64,000 nucleotides of DNA from positions 49,679,001-49,743,000 of the forward strand of contig NC_091256.1 of assembly GCF_042477335.2 (NCBI RefSeq), read 5' to 3'. The notes beneath the pieces are model-generated. The model did no database searches. It was not told the DNA's origin and worked only from the letters and a program-made list of their open reading frames with translations. Shown one piece after another: positions 50,889-62,100 of the stretch (position 1 is its first letter; every line of letters begins with the position of its first letter). The stretch is from Ovis canadensis. Lineage: Eukaryota; Chordata; Mammalia; Artiodactyla; Bovidae. The translations under genes and the position numbers were made by a program.

Positions 50889-51030
50889 ATAAGCTACAAG
50901 GATATATTATACAATATAGCCAATATTTTACACTAACTATAAATGGAATATAACTTTAAAAAGTTGGGAATCACTGTATTTTATACCTGTAACATATAAT
51001 GTTGTACATCTATACTTCAATTAAAAAAAT

Positions 51031-52499
51031 CATACATACTGGTAACCACTCAGGATCCTAATAAAACACAAAATATTTTAATATCTAATTGGTTTAAATT
51101 AAATAATGATACTAATGACAACATACCTACTAATTACATTTCATTGGCAAAACTTGAAAGAAAAGTTTTACTTATGGGTATTTAAAAAGACAGAGTCTAG
51201 TGTTATATCGAAAATATTTCTGCATTAGTCATTCAAACACTTTTAGGAAACTTCCCTACATGTTTTAGTTTAAAGTGCTTTGGTTGTTACTGCTTTCCTA
51301 AGCTTAAAGAAGGGAGCAAGCGCACAGATGGAGACAGGTGAGTTACTTCCCCTCTTGGTCTTAGACACAGTGCAAACATTAATTGTATTTTTAGGGCATT
51401 AAATAAGGGGCTGGAGCTTGGGCTGTGATCAAAATCACTTCTTACAACCTTTTCCAATATCGTTTGCTTATAAGAAAGGACAATAGAGACAGAGGGAAAA
51501 GCAGCCGCCAAATGTTCCTGCAAAGACCCAGCGGTTGAGAATACTTCTTGGTTCTTTCCTATGTCATCCTGATACTACTGGAACAAGTTTAGGTGTGCAA
51601 TATTTACCGAAGCAGTAAGATTACAAAATCTTTTAAATCTTTTTGTCCCTTCCTTAGAAAAGCCTTCTCTAGTCACCCCCTAAATTAAGACATTTCGAAA
51701 GAGATCTCCTTTCGTGGACGCTTATACTTCTCCTTCACAGCACTTATTCTCAGATCCTCATTACAGACTCTTTTTTATAACTGTTTGATGTGTTCTTCCA
51801 TACCGTTGTCTTCCTTACTACTGTGTCCTTAGCCTTCACCACAGTGATGGGCTCAAATTTACACCCTTAAAATGGCGAACCAATACTTGAGGGGAGAAGG
51901 CAGAGGCTATGTTATTTTGTTAGTTTGGTATTGGGGAACAATTCAAGCACAGTGTCCTCTGCTCTCAATAAGTGCTCTTTGAAAGACCAGATGTCACACC
52001 CCTTAGGAACCCTGCATGCTGCCATAGCTGAAGCCTCTGAGGTTCACCTTATCTTAAGTAGAGAGGAAATAATGTGAACTGAGCAAGTGGTACATGAAAA
52101 TACATGTTTTTTCAGGTTCTCGTAGAGGGCTTTTAGATAGTCTCTTAAAATTGTGGAGTTGGAAACATCCATTTTGCCTTATCTTTTAACAGCTGTTCTC
52201 AAAGTGCGGCCCCTGGGTAGCACATCGTTGGTATCACCAAGGAACTGGTTAGAAATGCAAATTCTTGGGAAACAGACCTGGTGAATCGGCACAGGCCCCT
52301 TCCTTCTAATCTACAGGTTTTTCCTTTCGGAGGTCCCCTCCGGCGCTCAGCCCTTGGGTGGCTCTTGATTAGAAAGTTCAGAGACGAAACACCGAGGTCA
52401 GGAGCACCGAGCTCGGGCGGAGCTCTCTCCCAATGCTGGAACGTCCAGAGCTGAGAAGGCTGCTCACGTTGGGGGTTCACTGGGACAGCCGGGCTTCCG
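51031..52499. other. METTL13 upstream intergenic DNA
   Basis: Mostly unique-looking. A MER5-like relic lies at about 52190-52320 (agctgttctcaaagtgcggc; ttagaaatgcaaattcttgg), just before the CpG-rich promoter. Confidence 0.5.
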
Positions 52500-52982
52500 C
52501 CCCGCCTCCAGCCCGCGGCCCCGCCCCGTTCCGGCTCACGTAAATAAACGCGAGGAGCCGGCGACGGAGTCGCGGGTGTGAGGCGAGGTCGTTGTAACCA
52601 CTTAGGTGTCAGGAACGAAAATCACTGACCAATGAGCTGCTTGGATGGTCTGGGAAACCGACCAATCGCGAAGCCTCGCACCCGGATATGATAGCCGGTT
52701 CTGAAACCGAACTCTGAAAAAGTGTGAGGGGCTCCCCACGTGGGTCGGGGCACTGGGGCGTGGGTCAAGGGATGAACGTTTAGTAGGGTCGGTGTCTCGC
52801 GGGTGCGGTGAGCGTGTAAGGATCATCCCTTTGGATTTTGAGTTGGAAACAAATAAATGAGGCTGTTTGTCCGTGGAAAGAATTCCCGCATTGGTGTCCC
52901 AGAGCCAACGTGTGGGGAAGCCCCTCTGATGGTACCACACAGAGAGCAGGAATCTTGAAGACGCAGCTCGGGTAGTGGGACT
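52500..52982 (+). promoter_or_regulatory. METTL13: METTL13 CpG-rich promoter and 5' UTR
   Basis: A GC- and CpG-rich stretch just before the start codon. Two plus-strand CCAAT boxes (52629-52633 and 52662-52666) are 33 bp apart, the kind of spacing seen in paired NF-Y sites. A perfect E-box CACGTG sits at 52737-52742. No TATA box is seen. The start site probably lies between the second CCAAT box and about 52760 (inference). Confidence 0.7.
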
Positions 52983-53135
52983 ATGAATCTCTTACCTAAA
53001 AGCTCGAAGGAGTTTGGCTCCGTTGACTATTGGGAGAAGTTCTTCCAGCAGCGAGGAAAGAAAGCTTTCGAGTGGTATGGAACCTACCTGGAACTGTGCG
53101 GGGTGCTGCACAAATACATCAAGCCTAGGGAAAAG
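52983..53135 (+). CDS. METTL13: METTL13 coding exon 1, residues 1-51
   Basis: Starts MNLLPKSSKEFGSVDYWEKF and ends KYIKPREK in phase 0 before the donor GTAAGC. The FGSVDYWEKFF and FEWYG segments are characteristic of the METTL13 N-terminal family. No upstream in-frame ATG continues the homology. Confidence 0.96.
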
Positions 53136-56100
53136 GTAAGCGCGGCCTGGCAGCCCGGTGTGTACTCTGGAAAGTAGGAACTGAAAACAGAAATCCTGCA
53201 TTTGGTAGACCGTGACCGGCGTGGGGGCCGGTCAAAATATCCTTATACAGTTTTCAGATAACAGCTTCCACCCCCAGATCATTCTTGAATTAGTAACCTC
53301 ACAGGAAGAATGACTTATTAAGTAGTGCAAACTAGGTAGCTCCTCCTAGTGAAGAAAGTGTGCTTTTCTGTCACTGTGAATGCCCGGGGAACTGGTAGAA
53401 TCCGTGGCTTTACTGATAAATTAATCTGTTACCAAATAGTTGTTGTGAGCCCACATTTTAAGGCGCTGTGCTCATCCCTTTAGCGGCAAATGCGTTGATA
53501 CATAAACCCTGGGCACATTCCAGAAGTGATAAGTACAGTAATAGGTTGGACAGAGATGGGGTTGTACTGGAAGTAGAGAAGGAAGAGGGTAGAAAACGAA
53601 CATTCAAGGAAGAAACTCTAAGAGCCAGACTTTATGTTGGTGCTGCATGTGTGTGTGTGTGTTCAGTCATTGAGTTCTCATAATACATTTCAAGGTAAGT
53701 GATAGTACAAGAATTCTACAGATGCGGAAACTGAGGCTCTGAGAGCCAGTTTCTTGCCCAAGATCATAAGTGTGGTACATGGTCATGTGGGGATTTAGAC
53801 TTAGGGCTACCTAGCTTAAACGCTTATGCAATTGTCACAGTACCGTGCTTTTCCAGAGATGGGGCAGAATTTTGAAGGCTCAATGGGAGATAGCTCAGTA
53901 GAGAGGGAGCCAACAACTTGTGTTTTAAGTTTCGCTTCATGAAATAGCAGAATATCATGAGTTGGAACCCAAGGCATGAGTGGAATAGGATTATGCCAGA
54001 CCTAGATTTTTTTTTTTAATCTTAACTTTTTGTATTGGGGTTCAGTTCAGTTCAGTCCAGTCACTCAGTTGTGTCCAACTTTTTGCAACCGCTAGGACTG
54101 CAGCATGCCAGGCTTCCCTGTTCATCACCAACTCCCAGAGCTTGCTCAAATTCATGTTCAACAAGTCAGTGATGCCATCCATCCATTTCATCCTCTGTTG
54201 TCCCCTTCTCCTGCCTTCAATCTTTCCCAGCATCAGGGTCTTTTCCGATGAGTCATTTCTTCACATCAGGTGGCCAAAGTATTGGAGTTTCAGCTTCAAC
54301 ATCAGTCCTTCTAATGAATATTCAGGACTGATTTCCTTTAGGATTGACATGTTTGATCTCCTTGCAGTCTAAGGGACTCTCAAGAGGCTTCTCCGACACC
54401 ACAGTTCAAAAGCATCAATTCTTCGGCACTCAACTTTCTTTATAGTCCAACTTTCACATCCATACATGACTACTGGAAAAACCATAGATTTGACTAGACA
54501 GACCTTTGTTGGTAACGTAATATCTCTGCTTTTTAATGTGCTGTCTAGGTTGGTCATAGCTTTTCTTCCAAGGAGCAAGCGTCTTTTAATTTCATGGTGC
54601 AGTCACCATCTGCAGTGATTTTGGAGCCCAAAATAAAGTCTGTCATTGTCTCCATTGTTTCCCCATCTATTTACCATGAAGTGATGGGACTGATCTTAGT
54701 TTTCTGAATGTTGAGTTTTAAGCCAACTTTTTCACTCTCCTCTTTCACTTTCATCAAGAGGCTCTTCAGTTCCTCTTCACTTTCTGCCATAAGGGTGGTG
54801 TCATCTGCACATCTGAGGTCACTGATATTTCTCCCAGCAGTCTTGATTCCAGCTTGTGCTTCATCCAGCCTGGCATTTCTCATGATGTCCTCTGCATAGA
54901 AGTTAAATAAGCAGGGTGATAATATACAACTTTGACGTACTCCTTTCCCAATTTGGAACCAGCCTGTTGTTCCATGTCCGGTTCTAACTGTTGTTTCTTG
55001 ACCTGCATACAGATTTCTCACGAGGTAGGTAAGATGGTCTAGCATTCCCATCTTTTGAAGAATTTTCCATAGTTTGTTGTGATCTACACTGTCAAACGCT
55101 TTGGTGTAGTCAATAAGACCCAAGTAGATGTTTTCTGGAATGCTCTTGTTTTTTTCTATGATCCAATGGATATTGGGAATTTGATCTCTGGTTCCTCTGC
55201 TTTTTCTAAATCCAGCTTGATCATCTGAAAGTTCATGGTTCATATACTGTTGAAGCTTGGCTTGGAGGATTTTGAGCATTACTTTGCTAGCGTGTAAGAT
55301 GAGTGCAGTTATGTGGTAGTCTGAACATTCTTTGGCATTGCCCTTCTTTGGGATTGGAATGAAAACTGACTTTTTCCAGTCCTGTGGCCACTACTTAGTT
55401 TTCCAAATTTGCTGGCATATTGAGTGCAGCACTTTCACAGCATCATCTTTCAGGATTTGAAATAGCTCAACTGGAATTCCATCACCTCCACTAGCTTTGT
55501 TCATAGTGATGCTTCCTAAGGCCCACTTGACTTCACATTCCAGTATGTCTGGCTCTAGGTGAGTGATCACACCATCGTGGTTACCCGGGTCATGAAGATC
55601 TTTTTTGTATAGTTCTTCTGTGTATTCTTGCCTCCTAGGCAAGTAACAGTTTTGTAATAGTTTCAGGTAAATAGCAAAGAGGACTCAGCCATACATATAC
55701 ATTATCCATTCTCCAAACTCCCCTGTCATCCAGGCAACATTGAGAGGAGTTCTGTGTGCTATACAGTAGTTTCTTGTTGGTTATCCATTTTAAATATAGC
55801 AGTGTATACATGTTCATTGCAAACTCTCAAATTATTCCTTGCCCCCGTCCTTCCCCTTTGCAACCATAAGTACCTTCTCTAAGTCTGTGAGTCTCTTTCT
55901 GTTTTGTAAGTTACATTTTCAACGGTAAAACAAATAGGAGATTTCAGTTGCAACTACTGTATTTGAATTCTGTGACTTTCTATCAGTTCTTGAGTAGTAA
56001 ATGTTTGATTCAGAGAAAAGAACAACCATGGTTAGTTTGTTCCTATACTTGATTAATAAAGGCTTGTTTCAGAGAAAAGAACAACCCTGGTTAGTCAGCT

Positions 56101-59100
56101 TCTGTGTAACTTGCATTGTTATAGCTAAATGTGATTTGTTACTAGTGAGTTCCGGTAGAGCCTAGAATCAATTCTGTAATGGTGTTCTCATTCCTTTGCC
56201 TTGATCACCTCCATCTCGTTTTTTTTTCTCCCTAGGTGCTAGTGGTTGGGTGTGGTAACTCAGAGCTAAGCGAGCAGCTGTATGATGTGGGCTATCAGGA
56301 TATAGTGAATATTGACATTAGTGAGGTCGTCATCAAGCAAATGAAGGAGCGCAATGCCAGTAGACGGCCCAGGATGAGCTTCTTGAAGATGGACATGACA
56401 CAGATGGAGTTCCCCGACGCCTCGTTCCAGGTGGTGTTGGACAAGGGCACCCTGGACGCTGTCCTGACAGATGAGGAGGAGAAGACCCTGCAGCAGGTGG
56501 ACAGGATGCTGGCTGAGGTTGGCCGTGTCCTGCAGGTGGGCGGTCGCTACCTCTGCATCTCCCTGGCTCAGGCTCACGTCCTGAAGAAAGCAGTGGGTCA
56601 CTTCTCTCGGGAGGGGTGGATGGTGAGGGTGCACCAGGTGGCCAGCAGCCAGGACCAGCTGTTGGAAGCAGAGCCTCGGTTCTCCCTGCCTGTCTTTGCC
56701 TTCATCATGACCAAGTTCAGGCCGGTCACTGGCTCTGCCCTTCAGATCTTTGAGCTGTGTGCTCAGGAGCAGGGCAAGCCTGTGCGGCTGGAGAGTGCCG
56801 AGCGGCTGGCCGAGGCAGTGCGGGAGCGGCAGCAATATGCCTGGCTGTGCAGCCAGCTGTACCGCAAGGCCGGGCTGGGGAGTGTGTCCCTGGACTTGTG
56901 CAATGGGGACACGGGGGAGCCACGCTACACCCTCCACGTGGTGGACAGCCCCACTGTGAAACCATCGCGGGACAATCATTTTGCCATTTTCATCAGTGAG
57001 TTGGGATTGCTCCCTCTCTTTCCTGAAGGGGGCTGGCTTACAGGGGCTGGATCTGGGATTTGGTGGATGGGTATGCCTTGGCTGGCTTGATCTTGCAGAG
57101 GGGTGGTACTTTGAGAGGTTAGGCTGGCCACAGCAAAAGGAAGGGGGAGCTGCCTGCTTGAATCTGAAGTTTATGTCTTCCCATCTTCCATGGCAAAGGC
57201 CTGATGAAGTGTGAGAATGGGGTTGGCCTGAAGTAGGGAGAAGTAATACAGATAAGTTTAGGCAGGTCAAGCTGTTGTAGAGATGTTACTTTGTATCAGA
57301 GTAGTAGAAGCAAGGAGCCTTGTAGCCTGTGAGCAGCATGACCTGGGGAAGTCTCTGTGCTTCTTTGCTGAGTTTATGCAAACAGGACAGAGTAGCTGCT
57401 GAAAAAGGCAGCTCTGGGACCAGGCTGGTTTCCCTTCCTGGCTTAATCCCTTCGGGATGCTACTAGATGAGTTAGTGTTCTTTCTGTGCCTCAGTTTTCT
57501 CCTCTATAAAGTGACTGTCTTCTGTAGTTGTGAAAAGCATAAAAACTCTTAGAATAGTGCCTGGCGCATGATAAGTTTTACAAATGTTAGTGTTTTTATT
57601 GAAAGGGGTAAATGATACCAGATTCACCTTAGTAATAATCAACAGAGATAGTATGAGGAAATGCTTTCAAAAGTAGAATATTCTAGACAAATGTGAAGTA
57701 TTGATACGTCGTGCTGGTAATTGGTTTCCCAACATGGAATCCATTTTTCCAAGTATTCTCTTATCCTGACTGTCCACCTGTGGGAACAAATAGCACAGTG
57801 GATGTGAGCATGGATTCTGGGGCTGGACTGCCTGGGTTTGAGTCCTAGCTTAGCCAGTTACTAGCTGCGTGAACTTGGGCAAATACAGTAACTTTTGTGT
57901 CTTAATTTTCTCATTTATAAAATGGAAATAGTAATAATGCTTCCTGTATCTTGGGCTGTTGTGAAGATTTGATTAGTTTCTGTTTGTAAACTGTTTGGAA
58001 TCATGCCTGGCATATAAGAAATGTTAGCACTATTACTATTTTTCTTACACTTGGTACTCACCTCCCTCCCCTTACACGCCCACACTTTTTTCCACACTAG
58101 GTCCTGCCATGGGTCTGCTGGCAGTGGGCCTTGTGCACTAGGGAATTGATAGCCCCTTAGTAGGTCACAGTTGGAAGGGATGGCCTGGCTCTCTGCCACG
58201 TGGGTCATGTTTATTGTGGGCTTGAACATTTCCCAGGACTCCCTGTCAAAAAATGCCTCTTTCCAGTCCCCCAGGGTCGGGAGACAGAGTGGCTGTTTGG
58301 CATGGAGGAGGGCCGGAAGCAGCTGGCAGCCAGTGCAGGCTTCAGGAGGCTGATCACAGTGGCCCTTCACCGAGGTCAGCAGTATGAAGGCATGGACAGC
58401 ATCCAGGCTGAGCTGTCGGCCAGAGTCATGGAGCTGGCCCCGGCCGGGATGCCCGCCCAGCTGCAGGTAAGAAGCCTTGGGTAGCAGCTTTCAGGGTCTC
58501 TGGAGAAGTCGTATCAAGAGTCAGGAAGGCAGAGGTTGTCTTGGAAGAGGCTAGGACTAGGGTCTGTGACCCTAGACTGTTCCTGGAGGGCATATTGGCA
58601 GCTAAGACCTAAGTGGGTAGAAATTATGTCCCAGGCAGTGAGCGGAAGGTGAGTGATTGCCTTTATTGAGACCCATAGTAGTATCTGTCTGCAGGGCCTC
58701 TTGGACAGCATGAAGGAAGTCCTCCAGCTCCTCACAATGTGGATTACTGAGACAGTTCTCCTAATGCACTTTGCACAGGATTTCCTTGGCTGTTTTGTTC
58801 CTTAGAACTGTCATTGTGTGAGGTAGAATGGGAAAGGACCAAAAGAGCTCACCTTAATTTTCACAACATTAACTCCGTGGGTTTGATGTTTTTCTAGGAA
58901 GGGAACTGAAGTTTTTGCCAAAATGGTGATATGGTATTATCAGTTGACACTGTCTGTCTTGTGCTATCCTGGTCATAAGACAGGGTGATTGACTTTACTG
59001 CAAGGACTTTATAGAAAAAGTTTCTGTTTCTTGATAGATGGGAAAGACAACCTACCTGGAGTCTTGGTGCTATAGTAACAGACCTGGAAGGAAGAAGCCA

Positions 59101-62100
59101 GTCTCCTGGGTTCTCAGCCTGTGGTTCTGCCCACAAGGCTGACTTGTGCTTACAGATTAGTAAGTCTGTGATGCTTCCTGAAGACTGGGGTTAGTGTCAT
59201 TAGAGAGACCCAGAGCTTGTGGGAAGGTTATTTTGTGAATTTTCTCTCAAAGTTTGGAGTCCCTCATGATGATTAAATATTCCTGTAAGTCTTTAAAAAG
59301 AATTAAGTGTAAAGATTGGGAAAGGAATGGAAAAGTTTGAGGGAAATGTATTTTTTTCCTCATTTTCTTTTTTTCCTTTTTAGTAAAATGCAGGAAAAAG
59401 ATGAGAATCACTGGGAGAAGGGAGAAATTTCTCCAAATTTGGAAAGGTTGCTTTGCACATAGATTTTGGTACCTTTATCCCAGCTCACATTCCTTCTCTC
59501 ATGGTTCTGGTCCCTCTTCAGGGTTGCTTCTCACTTTCATTGTCTTGGACTGTTAAAAGTCCTTTTAGGAATTACTCTTGAGAAACTCCTGTTTTTCTTG
59601 TGGAGAACCAACTGATTTCACTAATGGTTTGGGGAATCTTTATTCAGTTGGTTTTCAAAAAGATGGATTAAGCTTTTTGAGATCTAGTCAAATGCCCCAG
59701 AAAAGTACTTTGACGGAATGGCGAATCTTTGGAGTCGTTGCTACACAGGACCTTGGTGTGGGGATTCCTCAGAGACACAAAGGCAAGGGATTAGACTTTC
59801 TCATCTTTCTCGATGGAGCTGGCATTTCGGCCACAGATCTGCTGTTCTTTCAGGTGCCCTTCCTGTCTGTGGGTGGGGACATTGGGGTCCGCATCGTTCA
59901 GCACCAAGACTGCAGCCCCTTGAGTGGTGACTACGTCATCGAGGACGTGCAAGGAGATGACAAGCGCTACTTCCGGCGGCTCATCTTCCTCAGCAACAGG
60001 AATGTGGTGCAGTCAGAAGCCAGGCTGCTGCAGGACGTGTCTCACAGAGGTGAGGCAGCGTGGACGCAGTGGCGGTGTCCCTGTGAATATATGGACAAGG
60101 TGGGGTGGCCAGAAAGACTTGGGAGCTTGGCGGAGTTGTAGGACAGACCTGGATATCTGTGACCAGAGGCACATGGCTCCGTGGGTCATCCTCTTATCTT
60201 CTGGGCTGTTAGAGTGTGAGTGGTGATGAACAGAAGGGGGGTCGATATTCTCTTCTTGAGCAAAGCCTGGCTGTAAAATGATAAAGAGGGGGGTGCGATG
60301 GTTTACCAAATAAATGTGATCATCGCCTTAATGCCTGAAGTTCAGAGACCACCTATTTTATGTTACTCCATATGTGTCTGTATATTAACTCAGTAGGCCT
60401 GCTCTCCTCCTTACAGGCACCTCCTAGCACTTGGTTTAGAGGATTGCAGAGTTGGTGGGTGCCCTAGATGTTACCTAGTCCACTGCTGTCCAGTAGAACT
60501 TTCTGCAGTGGGAAATGTTTAATACCCAGTGAGCTATCCAGTGTGGATGCTGAGCATTAGAAACATGGCTGGTATGACTGTTAAAGAGCTGCATCTTTAA
60601 TCTTATTTATTTCCAATGAACTTATAATTAAATGTAAATAGACACAGGTAGCCAGGGTTACAGGCTTGGACAGGGTAGATCCAGACCATGTTCTCTAGGA
60701 TCCCTTTTAAGTGATCTCTCATGTGCTCCTCAGAAACACCCCCTAAGGGGGAAAGCAATCGTTTGTTTCACCTGCTGTTTTCTCCCATGTATATATCTAT
60801 ACTTCAAAAGCAATACTTGCTTATTGTAATCAGTTCACAAATCAGATGCATAGAGTAGAAGTGAACGCTCCTCCCCTCCACCTCTCCAGTATGACTTTCC
60901 TTTTGAGGCCCAGAGACTCAGGCTTGGAATTTGAAATTGGCTTTTCTGATTCTTGGAAGTTTCTTTTGCCTGATGACCATGCTGTTGTGTTGGCAAGGCC
61001 ATCTGGAAGGAAAGTGAAAAGAGAGAGTTCAGAACCTCATGAGGTCCTGGGTGTGCCCAGAGCTCAGGGTCAGGTGACTGTCTGCAGGACAGTTTTCTGT
61101 TGAGGGGTGTCCCCTGGTCAAGTGCACCTGTGTTTGCTGGGTTCCCGAGCTGTCGTTGGGTCACTTGAGGTACAGGTTGGTTCAGCTTCGTCTCACCAAA
61201 AAATCAGTAAAATTGCTTCAAAGAAGATATTCCCCTCCAATTTGGGTTTCAAGTTTTTTTTCCCCCATTGTTGTCAAGATCCTAGTCTTCTTACCATCCT
61301 TAATTTTCATGGGAATGATTTTCCTAAGGGAGTATTGGTGAGAAGAAGGAGAATGTGTTAAAAAGTGATTTAACCTTTCTGATTGTTATGTTAAATCAGG
61401 CTGCCCCTCACACATCGCTGCCTAATGCTGCTGTGGAGTGCAGCTGGTCCCTAGGAAAACGGCAAAACCAGCTGTTCACTCTGTCCTGGTGCAGTTGAGA
61501 GAGTAAGGAGAGGAAATGTAAAGGGACCTTCCGTAGGATTTTCCCCTTCTGTGAACATTTGTGATGTCCTTGTCCACTGGGGTGGTGTGCATTACCATCT
61601 GTGTAATGCAATTGAAAGATGGTAGGTGTTGGAGACAGGCAGTCCCACATTCAAATCCTAGCTGCACTGCCAGATTTTCTATCTGCTGAGAATTGGAATA
61701 AGAGGGTTGTTATAAAAGCTACAGGAGTAAGAGTCCTGGTACAACAATTGGCACAGAGGCAGTAATTAGTAACTTTAAGTTCTTTTCTGCTTAAAAAAAC
61801 TCATGAATAAACTCTGTGAGCGGCTTTATGTTTCCTAAAGAAGTACTAGCACCCCTCACTCAAGTATTCCCAGCGTTATCAGTTTTTTGGTGTTTTCTTT
61901 GCCACTTCCCTTTTCTGACACCCTGGCACATGTTAAATGTTGGACCACCAGCTCTTTGGGGAGAAAAAGCCATGAATTGTACTGTTCCCTAATTTCTGTA
62001 CATGAAAATGGCCACCACGGACAGATTTCAAGCTACCAGCATGTCAGCCAGTTCACAGAATGCCTGCATATTTCACCATTGACTCCCGAGTCTCAATCAG

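Larger units (their letters stand above)
50095..51030 (+). mobile_element. L1 3' end split by a SINE
   Basis: L1 3' UTR (gcaccccaatgttcatagca; gcaacctaagtatctattaa) at 50095-50560 resumes after the SINE at about 50890 and ends A-rich near 51030. Contains an (AC)n tract at 50246-50271. Confidence 0.8.

Noticed and set aside
54671-55642. Reverse transcriptase as a possible host or novel retro-system gene
   Set aside because: The sequence is the ordinary BovB LINE polymerase, 5'-truncated and frameshifted, inside a METTL13 intron.
56266-57270. A 334-codon minus-strand frame opposite METTL13 exon 2
   Set aside because: It is the antisense shadow of a conserved coding exon and runs on into intron sequence without any recognisable domain.
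58171-58484. Frame of 94 codons that includes METTL13 exon 3 and intron 2
   Set aside because: Only 58267-58466 continues the METTL13 protein, and it has proper acceptor and donor sites. The rest is intron.
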